Of a stretch of 64,000 nt of DNA, positions 1 through 8,519 are shown piece by piece (the stretch's first letter is position 1; every line of letters begins with the position of its first letter). The translations under genes and the position numbers were made by a program. The stretch is from CAVWSM01 sp963799425 (lineage in GTDB: Bacteria > Actinomycetota > Actinomycetes > Jiangellales > Jiangellaceae), in the NCBI GenBank assembly GCA_963799425.1, contig CAWCXA010000007.1, positions 558,001 through 622,000 on the forward strand, written 5' to 3'. The notes under the pieces are model-generated. The model searched no databases. It was not told the origin of the DNA and saw only the letters and a program-made list of their open reading frames with translations.

Positions 1-1
1 C

Positions 2-427
2 AAAGAGCGGGTCTACCCAGGTGGCCTGACCTACTCCGGGCATCCGCTGGCGTGCGCGGCCGCCGTCGCCACGATCGAGACGATGCGGGACGAGGGCATT
101 GTCCAGAACGCCGCGCGCATGGGCGACGAGGTCATCGGCCCCGCACTGCGCGAGATGGCGCAGCGGCATGAGGTCGTGGGAGAAGTGCGCGGCCTCGGGG
201 TGTTCTGGGCGCTGGAGCTGGTCCGCGATCGTGCGACGAAGGAGCCGCTGGCCCCGTACGGCGGCACCTCGCCCGAGATGAACGCGCTCGTCGCCGCCTG
301 CAAGCAGCGCGGGCTCCTGCCGTTCACCAACTACAACCGGTTGCACGTCGTGCCGCCTTGCACGGTCAGCGACGCGGAGGCCAAGGAGGGCCTGCGGATC
401 CTCGACGAGGCGCTCGCGACGCTCTAA
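2..427 (+). CDS. Class III aminotransferase, C-terminal part
   Basis: This is the 3' end of a PLP-dependent class III (omega/acetylornithine/GABA type) aminotransferase, cut by the window edge; about 141 residues are visible. The frame is open from base 2. Its first residues contain the family motif GGLTYSGHPLACAAA, where the substrate and PLP phosphate loop of the C-terminal domain begins, followed by the helix with GLGVFWALELV. The PLP lysine must lie upstream, outside the window. The stop is 17 bases before the next gene. The family transfers an amino group from an amino acid or amine to a keto acid; the substrate cannot be told from the C-terminus. Confidence 0.9.
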   Translation, partial: KERVYPGGLTYSGHPLACAAAVATIETMRDEGIVQNAARMGDEVIGPALREMAQRHEVVGEVRGLGVFWALELVRDRATKEPLAPYGGTSPEMNALVAACKQRGLLPFTNYNRLHVVPPCTVSDAEAKEGLRILDEALATL

Positions 428-444
428 CGCGTAACCTCGATCCC

Positions 445-948
445 GTGAGCAACTACGACCTTTGGTTTGTGCAGCGGCAGGGCAGCCAGACGTGGAAGGA
501 CGCCTTTGAGGCGGCGGAGCGCAGCGGCGAGCTGAGCACCACGCGGTTGGCCGAGTGGGATCGGCTTGTCGTGATCGCCCGCGAGCGCCTCGGCGACGTT
601 GAGGTTTTCGCGACGCCCGACACGCACGAGATCACCTCGACCACGGTCCAGCTGAGCCTTTGGCCGGACGCGGCGCGGATTCGCATCATCGACGCGGCGG
701 ACATCGACGCGCGCGACCGGGCATACGAGCTGGCTTCTGCGGTGATCCGCGAGACGGGGTTGCCCGGCTATGACGTGGACAAGTCTCGTATTCTGCGCGG
801 TGCGCCGTCCATCGAGTCGGGTGACACCGACACCCCCCTCGCTGACCGCATCTCCGAGCAGCTGGCCAGTCCGGAGATTCGCGAGACCATGCGCGACGTC
901 GAGCGACAGCTGCGGCGGCTGTGGCAGCAGTTCGGCGGCCCGCGCTAG
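445..948 (+). CDS. Conserved hypothetical protein
   Basis: A cytosolic protein of 167 residues that I do not recognise. I chose GTG 445 because the conserved-looking protein begins SNYDLWFVQRQGSQTW there; the frame is open further upstream but would overlap the aminotransferase. The sequence is rich in Trp, Arg and acidic residues, has no signal peptide or membrane segment, and ends in a charged helix (MRDVERQLRRLWQQFG). It lies between the aminotransferase and purD in the same direction, with about 80 bases before purD. No function is proposed. Confidence 0.65.
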   Translation: MSNYDLWFVQRQGSQTWKDAFEAAERSGELSTTRLAEWDRLVVIARERLGDVEVFATPDTHEITSTTVQLSLWPDAARIRIIDAADIDARDRAYELASAVIRETGLPGYDVDKSRILRGAPSIESGDTDTPLADRISEQLASPEIRETMRDVERQLRRLWQQFGGPR

Positions 949-1029
949 CCGCGGCTCACCCCGCACCTGAGGCTCCACACCGCCCTCACGACGAGAGGCC
1001 GCGAACGCATCGCTATAGGGTCGACTTCC

Positions 1030-2307
1030 GTGCGCGTCCTCGTGATCGGTTCCGGCGCCCGGGAGCACGCCCTCGTGAAGGGCTTGCTCCGTGACCCGGG
1101 GGTCACCGAGGTCCACGCTGCCCCGGGCAACGCAGGGATCGCCGCCGAGGCCACCGTCCATGCGGTCGACCCGCTCGACGGCGTGGCCGTTGCTGACCTC
1201 GCCGAGCGACTAGCCGCCGATCTCGTGGTCATAGGCCCCGAGGATCCGTTGGTACGGGGCGTTGCCGACGCCGTACGGGCCCGGGGCATCGACTGCTTCG
1301 GCCCGCGGGCAGAGGCCGCCCACCTCGAGGGGTCGAAGGCGTTTGCCAAGGAGATCATGGCCGCCGCCAACGTGCCGACGGCGATGGCACACGTGTGCGA
1401 AACGGCCGCGGAGGTCGCGGTCGCGCTCGACGCGTTCGGCCCGCCGTACGTGGTGAAGGATGACGGGCTCGCCGCTGGCAAGGGTGTCGTGGTCACTGAC
1501 GACCGCGCCGAGGCTGTGGCCCACGCCGCCCGATGCGAGCGGGTCGTCGTCGAGCAGTTTCTCGACGGCCCCGAGGTGAGCCTGTTCTGCGTGACCGACG
1601 GCGAGGCCGTCGTGCCGCTGCTGCCCGCGCAGGACTTCAAGCGCGCGTACGACAACGACGCCGGGCCGAACACTGGCGGCATGGGGGCCTATGCGCCGCT
1701 CGACTGGACTCCTGCCAACCTCGTTGACGACGTTGTCGAGCGCATCGCGCAACCGGTCGTCGACGAGCTGCGCCGCCGCGGCGCACCATTTGCCGGGCTG
1801 CTCTACGTCGGGCTCGCCCTGACGAGCATGGGACCCAAAGTCGTCGAGTTCAATTGCCGCTTCGGCGACCCCGAGACCCAGGTCGTACTCGCCTTGCTGC
1901 GCTCGCCGCTCGGATCGCTGCTGCATGCCGCGGCGACCGGCCACCTGCGCGACCACGTACCCCCCACCTGGGCGGCCGGCGCGTCCGTCACCGTCGTTGT
2001 TGCGGCCGAGGGCTATCCGGCCTCACCACGCAAGGGCGACGTCATCAGCGGCCTCGACGATGCTGCGAAGGTCGAGGGGGTCGACGTCATCCACGCCGGG
2101 ACGGCGCTGCAGGCCGGGGGCGGCGTGGTCAGCAACGGCGGCCGCGTCTTGTCGGTCACTGCCGTCGGCAGCGACCTCGCCGAGGCGCGCGCACGGGCAT
2201 ATGACGCCGTCGAGCGCATCACGCTCAACGGATCGCACTATCGAACGGACATCGCCAGCAAGGCCCTCCACGGCGAGATAGCAACACCGACAGGAGGCTT
2301 GTCGTGA
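1030..2307 (+). CDS. purD: Phosphoribosylamine--glycine ligase (GARS)
   Basis: PurD makes glycinamide ribonucleotide from phosphoribosylamine, glycine and ATP, step 2 of de novo purine synthesis, in the cytosol. The 425 residues match the normal length. The start is GTG, giving the typical RVLVIGSGAREHAL N-terminus. Then come the ATP-grasp domain (VKDDGLAAGKGVVV near residue 140; GPEVSLFCVTDG), the FKRAYDNDAGPNTGGMGAYAP segment, and the metal-binding stretch VVEFNCRFGDPETQ near residue 275. Its last four bases overlap the start of an ABC-exporter ATPase, so the two are probably co-transcribed. Nothing is missing. Confidence 0.97.
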   Translation: MRVLVIGSGAREHALVKGLLRDPGVTEVHAAPGNAGIAAEATVHAVDPLDGVAVADLAERLAADLVVIGPEDPLVRGVADAVRARGIDCFGPRAEAAHLEGSKAFAKEIMAAANVPTAMAHVCETAAEVAVALDAFGPPYVVKDDGLAAGKGVVVTDDRAEAVAHAARCERVVVEQFLDGPEVSLFCVTDGEAVVPLLPAQDFKRAYDNDAGPNTGGMGAYAPLDWTPANLVDDVVERIAQPVVDELRRRGAPFAGLLYVGLALTSMGPKVVEFNCRFGDPETQVVLALLRSPLGSLLHAAATGHLRDHVPPTWAAGASVTVVVAAEGYPASPRKGDVISGLDDAAKVEGVDVIHAGTALQAGGGVVSNGGRVLSVTAVGSDLAEARARAYDAVERITLNGSHYRTDIASKALHGEIATPTGGLS

Positions 2308-3239
2308 TCGAAGCACGCTCGCTCACCAAACGGTTCGGCGGAACGGTTGCGGTCGACGATCTCTCGTTCACCGTCCGCCCAGGTATCGTCACGGGATTCC
2401 TCGGCCCCAACGGCGCAGGCAAATCCACGACGATGCGCATGATCCTCGGGCTTGACCGACCTACGGCGGGCAGCGCGCTGGTCAACGGGCACCCGTACGA
2501 CCACTCGCTTCAGCCGCTGCACGAGATCGGCGCGCTGCTTGACGCCAAGAACGTGCACGGCGGTCGCACCGCACACGCCCATCTGTTGTCGCTGGCCCAG
2601 AGCAACGGCATTCCAGGCTCGCGGGTCGACGTGGTCCTCGAGATGACCGGCCTCACGTCGGTGCGCAAGAAGCGCATCCGAGGCTTCTCCCTTGGCATGT
2701 CTCAGCGGCTCGGCATCGCAGCGACCATGCTCGGCGACCCGCAGATCCTGATGTTCGACGAGCCGGTCAACGGGCTCGACCCCGAGGGGATCCTCTGGAT
2801 CCGCAACTTCATGAAGGCACTCGCGGCCGAAGGTCGCACAATCTTCGTCTCCAGCCACCTGATGAGCGAGATGTCGCAAACAGCCGACCACCTCATCGTC
2901 ATCGGGCGGGGGCGTCTGCTTGCCGACGTGAGCACGAGCGAGTTCATCGCGCAGAGTTCGGAGAACTACGTACGCGTGAAGTCACCGCAGGCGACCGAGC
3001 TCGCCGACTTGCTCAGCCGGCAGGGAATCAAGGTTGAGCCGGTCGACGGCTATCTACAGGTGGCCGGCGTCGAACCCGCTGCGGTGGCCGACCTCGCCTT
3101 TGACAACGGCATCCGGGTGCACGAGATCTTCCTGCAACGCTCCTCCCTGGAGGAGGCCTTCATGGAGATGACGCGCGACAGCGTCGAGTTCCACGCAGAA
3201 ATCGGGACACGCTACCCGGCGGACGGATCGGAGCAGTGA
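2304..3239 (+). CDS. ABC-2 type exporter, ATP-binding protein
   Basis: This is the ATPase of a two-gene ABC exporter of the drug/bacitracin resistance (CcmA/BcrA) type, 311 residues. Visible motifs are Walker A GPNGAGKST (near residue 34), signature FSLGMSQRLGIA, Walker B ILMFDEPVNGLDPEG and the switch His in VSSHLMSEM. The C-terminal 90 residues are the usual accessory domain. GTG 2304 overlaps the purD stop by four bases, and the stop overlaps the permease start by four, so the three genes are translationally coupled. The substrate is unknown; such pairs export lipids, antibiotics or peptides. Confidence 0.93.
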   Translation: MIEARSLTKRFGGTVAVDDLSFTVRPGIVTGFLGPNGAGKSTTMRMILGLDRPTAGSALVNGHPYDHSLQPLHEIGALLDAKNVHGGRTAHAHLLSLAQSNGIPGSRVDVVLEMTGLTSVRKKRIRGFSLGMSQRLGIAATMLGDPQILMFDEPVNGLDPEGILWIRNFMKALAAEGRTIFVSSHLMSEMSQTADHLIVIGRGRLLADVSTSEFIAQSSENYVRVKSPQATELADLLSRQGIKVEPVDGYLQVAGVEPAAVADLAFDNGIRVHEIFLQRSSLEEAFMEMTRDSVEFHAEIGTRYPADGSEQ

Positions 3240-4066
3240 GCACCATGTCGACAACAGTTGCTCAGCCGGCGCCGACCTCGGCGCGTCACGACGACAGCCT
3301 GTGGCACGTCATCCGCTCGGAGTGGACCAAGTTCTGGTCCGTGCGCTCCACCATGTGGAGCCTGCTCATCCTCGTGGTCGTCACGGTCGGTTTCTCGGCA
3401 CTCTTCAGCTGGGGCGTCGCCTCCAACATCGACGACTTCACCGCCGAGGAGCGCGCAACCCTCGATCCGACCTCGGTGGCCACTGGAGGCATCGCGTTCG
3501 GCCAGCTCGTGATCGCGGTGCTCGGGGTGCTCGTGATCAGCACCGAGTATTCGACCGGCGCGATCAAGACTTCGCTGGCGGCGGTTCCGCAGCGGATGCG
3601 GCTGCTGTTCGGCAAGGCGTTGGTGTTCGTGGTCGTCGCATTGATCGTCGGCACCTTCACCTCGTTCGCTGCGTTCTTCGTCGGTCAGGCTTTTCTGGCT
3701 GCCGAGGACCTCGACACCCGTCTGGGTGACGAGGGCGTGCTGCGCGCCGTGATCGGTGGTGGGCTCTACCTCGCGGCGAGCGGCATGTTTGGGTTTGCGA
3801 TCGGGGCCTTGCTACGGCACAGCGCGGGCGCGATCACCGCCGCAGTTGCCGGTCTGTTTGTGCTGCCCGGGCTCACCAACCTGCTGCCGGGCGATTGGGG
3901 TGACACGGTACAAAAGTACTTCACCACCAACGCCGGCCAGCAGGTCCTCATCGTGCGCCAGAGCGGTGATGTGCTCAGCCCGTGGGTGGGGTACGCCGTC
4001 TTCACTGCCTGGTGGGTCGTGATCCTCGCGATCGCCGCGATCCTGATGAAACGCCGCGACGCCTAG
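3236..4066 (+). CDS. ABC-2 type exporter, permease
   Basis: Membrane partner of the preceding ATPase, 276 residues with about six hydrophobic helices: near residues 38-58 (MWSLLILVVVTVGFSALFSWG), then LVIAVLGVLVIS, ALVFVVVALIVGTFTSFAAFF, GGGLYLAASGMFGFAIGALL, AGAITAAVAGLFVLPG and a final one before the KRRDA tail. The N-terminal cytosolic HVIRSEWTKFWSVRST segment and STEYSTGAIKTSLAAVP motif are typical of ABC-2 permeases of the BcrB/NosY sort. GTG 3236 overlaps the ATPase stop; ATG 3245 is an alternative. Confidence 0.9.
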   Translation: MSTMSTTVAQPAPTSARHDDSLWHVIRSEWTKFWSVRSTMWSLLILVVVTVGFSALFSWGVASNIDDFTAEERATLDPTSVATGGIAFGQLVIAVLGVLVISTEYSTGAIKTSLAAVPQRMRLLFGKALVFVVVALIVGTFTSFAAFFVGQAFLAAEDLDTRLGDEGVLRAVIGGGLYLAASGMFGFAIGALLRHSAGAITAAVAGLFVLPGLTNLLPGDWGDTVQKYFTTNAGQQVLIVRQSGDVLSPWVGYAVFTAWWVVILAIAAILMKRRDA

Positions 4067-4090
4067 TCGACGCCTAGCCGACGCCTTGGC

Positions 4091-4168
4091 CGAACATGCG
4101 GCTGGCCCCCTTTTCGGCCCGGAATCGGTCGCCAGCCACATGCTCGCCGGGCGACAAGCGCATGTTCG
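4091..4168. terminator. Inverted repeat between convergent genes
   Basis: CGAACATGCG at 4091-4100 is repeated inverted as CGCATGTTCG at 4159-4168, in the space between the convergent ABC permease and F420 oxidoreductase genes. The loop is long (58 bases) and there is no T-run, so terminator function is only suggested by position. Confidence 0.35.
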
Positions 4169-4177
4169 CCCCGTCTG

Positions 4178-4963
4178 TCAGCCCGACCCGTTGATCGCGT
4201 CGCGCCAGGCCAGCCACTCCATCAGGGGGCCCAGGTCCAGCGCAGGGCCGGACGCGCGCACGGTGAACAGCGTGGCGCCGGCCGTCACCATCGCGTCACC
4301 GCGTTCGCTGGGCCGTTGCGAGATGACATGCGCCGACCGCTCGATCTCGGCCGGATCGCGTCCCACTCGGGCACACCATTCGTCCAGCACGCGAGACTTG
4401 TGCCGGAAGACCTCCAGGTCAGCGAGGCTGTGCCAGATGTCGGCGTGCTCGGCCACGATGCGCAGCGTCTTGCGCTCGCCGCCGCCGCCGATCATCACGG
4501 GGATGTCGCGCGTCGGGGGCGGATCGAGCTTGGTCCAGCGTGCCTTGATGCGCGGCAACGCCTCGGCGAGCTTGTCGAGCCGGCTGCCGGCGGTGCCGAA
4601 CTCGTACCCGTACTCGATGTAGTCCTTCTCGAACCACCCGGACCCGATGCCGAGGATCAGCCGGCCGTCACTGATGTGGTCGACCGTCCGGGCCATGTCG
4701 GCAAGCAGGTCGGGGTTGCGATAGCTGTTGCACGAGACCAGCGCCCCGATCTGCACCCTCGACGTCTGCTCGGCCCAGGCCGCCAGCATCGACCAGCACT
4801 CGAAGTGCTTGCCTGTGTGTCCGGCGCTCAGCGGGAAGAAGTGGTCCCAGGTGAAGACCGCGTCGACGCCAGCGTCCTCCGCCTCGGCAACGGCCCGGCG
4901 GATCTCGCGGTAGTCGGAGTGCTGCGGCTGCAGCTGAAATGCGATGCGTACGGGACGGGACAC
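4178..4963 (-). CDS. LLM-class F420-dependent oxidoreductase
   Basis: A luciferase-like (LLM) TIM-barrel protein of 261 residues, resembling the TIGR03560 group of predicted F420-dependent oxidoreductases. Seen motifs: VDAVFTWDHFFPLS near residue 33, DHISDGRLILGIGSGWF in the middle, and PVMIGGGGERKTLRIVAEHADIW, the phosphate and cofactor-binding end of the barrel. Start GTG 4963 has an AGAGGAAG ribosome site just upstream. It begins nine bases after the DUF3037 gene and is the third gene of a minus-strand operon. The substrate is unknown. A second paralogue is at 28821. Confidence 0.9.
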   Translation of the reverse strand: MSRPVRIAFQLQPQHSDYREIRRAVAEAEDAGVDAVFTWDHFFPLSAGHTGKHFECWSMLAAWAEQTSRVQIGALVSCNSYRNPDLLADMARTVDHISDGRLILGIGSGWFEKDYIEYGYEFGTAGSRLDKLAEALPRIKARWTKLDPPPTRDIPVMIGGGGERKTLRIVAEHADIWHSLADLEVFRHKSRVLDEWCARVGRDPAEIERSAHVISQRPSERGDAMVTAGATLFTVRASGPALDLGPLMEWLAWRDAINGSG

Positions 4964-4972
4964 GGCTTCCTC

Positions 4973-5362
4973 TCAGCGGACCATGACAACGAGCAGCCGC
5001 TCAAGCTCGGCGGCTGGGTCGTCAGTCAGCCCGGTGTGGATCGGGGAGGTCTGGATGATCGTCGAGCGCGGTGCGGTCAGCCAGCGGAACCGCTCGCCAG
5101 GGGAGCGAGCGACGCTCGTGGGCAAGTCGGTGGAGCCGGCACACAGGTCGCTCACAGCTGCCAGATGACGGCGTACGAGGTCGAGATCGACCTCCCAGTC
5201 GAGCGCGCGCAACCGGTCTTCGCTCAGCTCGACCGCCGCCTGCAGAAAGCCGAGCGCCTGGCAATAGACGATGGCGCCCGCGTTGACGAACTCGCCGCGC
5301 TCGATCCGCGGCACGACGCGGATGAGCGACCACTCAAACGGATGCACGCGTCGCCTCCACAT
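4973..5362 (-). CDS. DUF3037 domain protein
   Basis: A protein of 129 residues with the DUF3037 pattern: an N-terminal FEWSLIRVVPRIERGEFVNAGAIVYCQ strand-helix unit and a C-terminal part with GERFRWLTAPRSTIIQTSPIHTGLTDDP. The biochemical function of the family is not known. The start lies inside the 3' end of the upstream HipA-like kinase gene (29-base overlap), so the pair is translationally coupled; these two families commonly occur side by side, which suggests that DUF3037 acts with the kinase. An F420 oxidoreductase follows after nine bases. Confidence 0.8.
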   Translation of the reverse strand: MWRRRVHPFEWSLIRVVPRIERGEFVNAGAIVYCQALGFLQAAVELSEDRLRALDWEVDLDLVRRHLAAVSDLCAGSTDLPTSVARSPGERFRWLTAPRSTIIQTSPIHTGLTDDPAAELERLLVVMVR

Positions 5363-6131
5363 CCGGCAGCCAGGTATCGCGCTGCTCCAGGCGACGAGAA
5401 AGCACCGCTACGTAGGCCCCGCGCACCTCGTCGGGGCCGGCAAACCCCGGCTCGTCGGCGAGCCACAGATCGGGTACGGCGGCAGCGGCCGCGTCGAGCA
5501 CGTCGGCCGTCACCTGCGGGGCCAACCGCTCGTCGGCCTGGAGCACCGAGCCGGCTCGCCGGATGAGCACGTGCTCACCCGCTTGTGCGTACGGCCGTGT
5601 CGGCGCTGCCTCCTGACCGGCCCAGTTGTGGGCAAAGTAGAGCGCCGCGCCATGGTCGATGAGCCACATCTGGCGGTGCCACATCAGCAGATTGGGGTTG
5701 CGCCAGGACCGGTCGACGTTCTGGGTCAGGGCGTCGAACCACAGGACCGCAGCCGCCTCCTCGGGCGACACGTCGTCGACCGACGGGCTCAGGTCCAGCG
5801 AGCCTGGCAGGTAGTCGACGCCGAGGTTGAGCCCTGCGCTCGCCCGTAGCAGCGCCTGCACCTCGAAGTCCGGCTCTGCACGGGCCAGCTCGCCGTCGAC
5901 CTCGATGAGCACGTGCTCGGGCACGCGCAGCCCGATCGCCCGCGCGATCGCACCCGCGATGACCTCCGCGACGAGCGCCTTCGGCCCCTGGCCGGCGCCG
6001 CGGAACTTGACGACGTACATCCCGAGGTCGTCGGCCTCCACGAGCCCGGGCAGCGAGCCCCCCTCGCGCAGCGGCAACGTGTAGCGCGTCGCCACCACCC
6101 GCCGAAGCTCCGCGCGCTCGAGCACCGTCAT
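5334..6131 (-). CDS. HipA-like kinase family protein
   Basis: A HipA-type (PI3/4-like) kinase-fold protein of about 265 residues from ATG 6131. Visible: a glycine-rich N-lobe (LPGLVEADDLGMYVVKFRGAGQGPKALVAEV), the catalytic-loop pattern DALTQNVDRSWRNPN with Asn/Asp spaced as in HipA, and LIDHGAAL as the metal-binding Asp motif. Ser/Thr kinase HipA phosphorylates glutamyl-tRNA synthetase; the target of this shorter family is unknown. In-frame alternatives at 6179 and 6218 would add an N-terminal tail without recognisable domain. It overlaps the DUF3037 gene. There is no HipB-like antitoxin next to it, so a toxin role should not be assumed. Confidence 0.8.
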   Translation of the reverse strand: MTVLERAELRRVVATRYTLPLREGGSLPGLVEADDLGMYVVKFRGAGQGPKALVAEVIAGAIARAIGLRVPEHVLIEVDGELARAEPDFEVQALLRASAGLNLGVDYLPGSLDLSPSVDDVSPEEAAAVLWFDALTQNVDRSWRNPNLLMWHRQMWLIDHGAALYFAHNWAGQEAAPTRPYAQAGEHVLIRRAGSVLQADERLAPQVTADVLDAAAAAVPDLWLADEPGFAGPDEVRGAYVAVLSRRLEQRDTWLPDVEATRASV

Positions 6132-6220
6132 GTCGAAGGAATCTACGGGACGCCACGCAATCTGCCGTCGGATCTGCATCGAACTTGGGGTGGCCTTTCC
6201 ATATCGAGAGGGGAACACCC

Positions 6221-6487
6221 ATGGCCAGACTGACGAGGCGCGCGTTCATCGGAACCGCCGCAGCCGGAGCTGCTGCCGCGACCGTGAGCGCACTGCCCGG
6301 CGTTGCCTCCGCCGCACCCAAGGACGACGAGGACGACCGAGACGCACCCGCCACAAGCGGGCCGGTCATGGTGCGCGTCCGCAACGCACGTACGGGCGAG
6401 ATGTCGCTCTACCTCGGCACCGAGGAGATCAGCTACACCGACAAGACGCTGGCCCGCCGCCTCGTGCGCGCGGCCGCCCGCAGTTGA
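6221..6487 (+). CDS. Small Tat-signal exported protein
   Basis: An 88-residue protein with a clear twin-arginine signal: RLTRRAFIGTAAAGAAAATV, then a likely cleavage after ALPGVASA near residue 31. The mature part (about 57 residues) begins with an acidic Asp/Glu stretch and contains VRVRNARTGEMSLYLGTEEISYTDKTLARRLVRAA. ATG 6221 follows GAGAGGGGAAC, a good ribosome site. It precedes a DUF4331 gene by 16 bases and is probably in the same operon. Tat export suggests folding or cofactor loading before secretion. Molecular function is unknown. Confidence 0.8.
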   Translation: MARLTRRAFIGTAAAGAAAATVSALPGVASAAPKDDEDDRDAPATSGPVMVRVRNARTGEMSLYLGTEEISYTDKTLARRLVRAAARS

Positions 6488-6503
6488 CCACCAAGGAGCA
6501 CAC

Positions 6504-7868
6504 ATGTCGTCCCACCGTGAAGCGCCCGAGATCTCCAAGGATCCCGTGTGCGACAGCACAGACGTCTACTGCTTTGTCAGTCCGGACCGGCCCGACACCG
6601 TCACGATCATCGCCAACTACATCCCGCTGCAGGGCCCCGCTGGTGGACCCAACTTCTATGAGTTCGGCGAGGATGTCCTGTACGAGATCCACATCGACAA
6701 CGACGGCGACGCCAAGGCTGACATCACCTATCAGTTCCGCTTCGACACCAAGGTGCGCAACCCGCGGAGCTTCCTCTACAACACCGGTCCGATCAACACG
6801 CTCGATGACCCGGACTGGAACCGCGTCCAGACCTACTCGGTCACCAAGGTCGTCAACGGCCGAAGCCGTCGTCTGGCCGACAACGTGCCAAGCCCGCCGT
6901 GCAACATTGGGCCGCGTTCGACGCCCAACTTCGACGGGCTGCGCGACGCCGCAATAACGACGCTGCGCAGCGGTGAGAAGGTCTTCGCCGGGCAGTGCGC
7001 CGAGATGTTCTACGTCGACCTCGGCTCGATCTTCGACCTGGGCGCGCTGCGGCCGGTGCAGAACCTGCACCTGATCCCGCTCGCGTCCGCGGCCGGCGTC
7101 AACGCTACGAAGTTCCTCAACGTGCACGCCATTGCCATCCAGGTGCCGATCACGGACCTGACCCGTAATGGCAAGCGGCCCACCGACGTGAACGACCCGG
7201 CGGCGACGATCGGCGTCTACACCTCGGCGAGCCGGCAGAAGGTCCTTGTCCGCGATGAGGACGACGACCGTGGCGTCGGCCCGTGGGTGCAGGTGTCCCG
7301 CCTGGCCAACCCGCTGTTCAACGAGGTCATCGTGCCCATGGGTGAGAAGGACGAGTGGAACACCCGCAAGCCGAAGGACGACAGCAGGTACGTCAAGTTC
7401 GTCGAGCGGCCAGAGCTGCAGGCGCTGCTCCCGGTGCTTTACCCGGGAGTGTTCCCCAACCTGGCGGCGCTGCAGAAGAAGCGGGCAGACCTGGTGGCGA
7501 TCCTGCTCACCGGCATCCCGTCCGGTCTGATCCCCGGGTTCCAGAACTTTACCGGTGACCGGCCCGCCGACCTGATGCGGCTCAACACGGCGATCCCGCC
7601 CTCGTCGAAGCCGAACGTGCTCGGCCTCCTCGGCGGCGACCTGGCCGGCTTCCCCAACGGCCGGCGGGTGTTCGACGACGTGGTCAAGATCGAGCTGCAG
7701 GCCGTCGCTGGTGCGACGTTCCCGTTGGTCGACCCGACGTACACGCCCGACGCCGCAATCCCCGCCGTGGACGACGGGCTTGGGCCCGACTCGGTTGGGA
7801 CGCCGTTCCTCAACAGGTTCCCCTACCTCGGTACGGCGTACAGCGGCTTCAACGTGCCGGCGGCGTGA
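6504..7868 (+). CDS. DUF4331 family protein
   Basis: A 454-residue protein of the DUF4331 family. It starts SSHREAPEISKDPVCDSTDVYCFVSPDRPDT (typical HREAP...D..D.Y.F pattern) and continues with the FYEFGEDVLYEIHIDNDGDAKADITYQFRF segment of acidic Asp/Asn-rich turns, suggestive of calcium binding. The N-terminus lacks a signal peptide from ATG 6504, which has AAGGAG upstream; an exported small Tat protein precedes it. The C-terminal part ends NRFPYLGTAYSGFN. The next gene starts after one base. No enzymatic role is established for the family. Confidence 0.9.
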   Translation: MSSHREAPEISKDPVCDSTDVYCFVSPDRPDTVTIIANYIPLQGPAGGPNFYEFGEDVLYEIHIDNDGDAKADITYQFRFDTKVRNPRSFLYNTGPINTLDDPDWNRVQTYSVTKVVNGRSRRLADNVPSPPCNIGPRSTPNFDGLRDAAITTLRSGEKVFAGQCAEMFYVDLGSIFDLGALRPVQNLHLIPLASAAGVNATKFLNVHAIAIQVPITDLTRNGKRPTDVNDPAATIGVYTSASRQKVLVRDEDDDRGVGPWVQVSRLANPLFNEVIVPMGEKDEWNTRKPKDDSRYVKFVERPELQALLPVLYPGVFPNLAALQKKRADLVAILLTGIPSGLIPGFQNFTGDRPADLMRLNTAIPPSSKPNVLGLLGGDLAGFPNGRRVFDDVVKIELQAVAGATFPLVDPTYTPDAAIPAVDDGLGPDSVGTPFLNRFPYLGTAYSGFNVPAA

Positions 7869-7869
7869 C

Positions 7870-8259
7870 ATGAGCAACGACCACGGGCATGGCAACCACG
7901 GGCATGACCACGGTCATGACCACGGCCACCCGCATCCGGAGCCGGAGCCGGAGCGGGCAGCCGACGAGGTGAGCGAGTCCCTGCTCATCGACATCGGCGG
8001 CGAGCTCGGGGCGCTCGTGGTCTACGCGGGCGAAGAACTCGTCGGCCGCGAGGTTGAGATCGCGTCCATCGGGGCCGAACAAGCCATCGCTGGGCCGGTC
8101 CACAACGTGGTGCGGCGTCGGCGGGCCGGGTCACAGGTCGTGTACGCGGCCGTGTTCCCGGACCTGCCGGCAGGGGTGTACAAGCCGTACGGGCTGGCCG
8201 CCGGCGGCCACCAGCTCATCGCGGTCGTCGGTGGACGGGTGACCGAGATCGACTGGTAG
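7870..8259 (+). CDS. His-rich protein downstream of DUF4331
   Basis: 129 residues. The first 25 contain eleven histidines in DHGHGNHGHDHGH-like repeats followed by an EPEPE run, which is a likely Zn/Ni/Cu-binding tail. The remainder (SLLIDIGGELGALVVYAGEELVGREVEI, then AAVFPDLPAGVYKPYG and a final VVGGRVTEIDW) looks like a small beta domain; I recognise no named family. The ATG overlaps the region right after the DUF4331 stop (one-base gap), so it is the third gene of the cluster. No signal peptide. A metal storage or delivery role is speculation from the His tail only. Confidence 0.75.
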   Translation: MSNDHGHGNHGHDHGHDHGHPHPEPEPERAADEVSESLLIDIGGELGALVVYAGEELVGREVEIASIGAEQAIAGPVHNVVRRRRAGSQVVYAAVFPDLPAGVYKPYGLAAGGHQLIAVVGGRVTEIDW

Positions 8260-8270
8260 CACCCCACAAC

Positions 8271-8324
8271 GCCGATCATGAGACATCCGTGGTGCCGGGG
8301 CACCGGCGATGTCTCATGATCGGC
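8271..8324. terminator. Long perfect hairpin terminator
   Basis: GCCGATCATGAGACATC (8271-8287) and its exact reverse complement (8308-8324) flank a second short stem CGGTGCC/GGCACCG, followed by TTTCT. It sits just after the His-rich gene and serves as a strong, possibly bidirectional terminator. Confidence 0.75.
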
Positions 8325-8327
8325 TTT

Positions 8328-8519
8328 CTATTGGGCGCGAGGTCTTGCCCCCAGCTCGACGAGCTCCGCGACCATCGCCTCGACGATCTCGATCCGTTGC
8401 TGCTGCGGCAGGGCGTTGTCGCGACCAGTGGGGTAGAGGTCCAGGTGGAGCCGGTTCTTACCCGCCTTTGGCTCCGGCACCGGCTGGAACCAGATCGGCG
8501 GGCGCAGAGTCCTCGCGTG
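8328..8519 (-). pseudogene. C-terminal fragment of a VOC/glyoxalase-like gene
   Basis: About 63 codons on the minus strand encode a typical end of a glyoxalase-like protein: PPIWFQPVPEPKAGKNRLHLDLYP, with the metal-ligand-type His in the HLDL strand. VOC proteins of this type are about 115-250 residues and continue with further strands; here the upstream codons (to 8795) are low-complexity Arg-rich and do not look like VOC. The tail also lacks a normal ending domain. I read this as a remnant. It lies immediately after the large hairpin. Confidence 0.55.
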
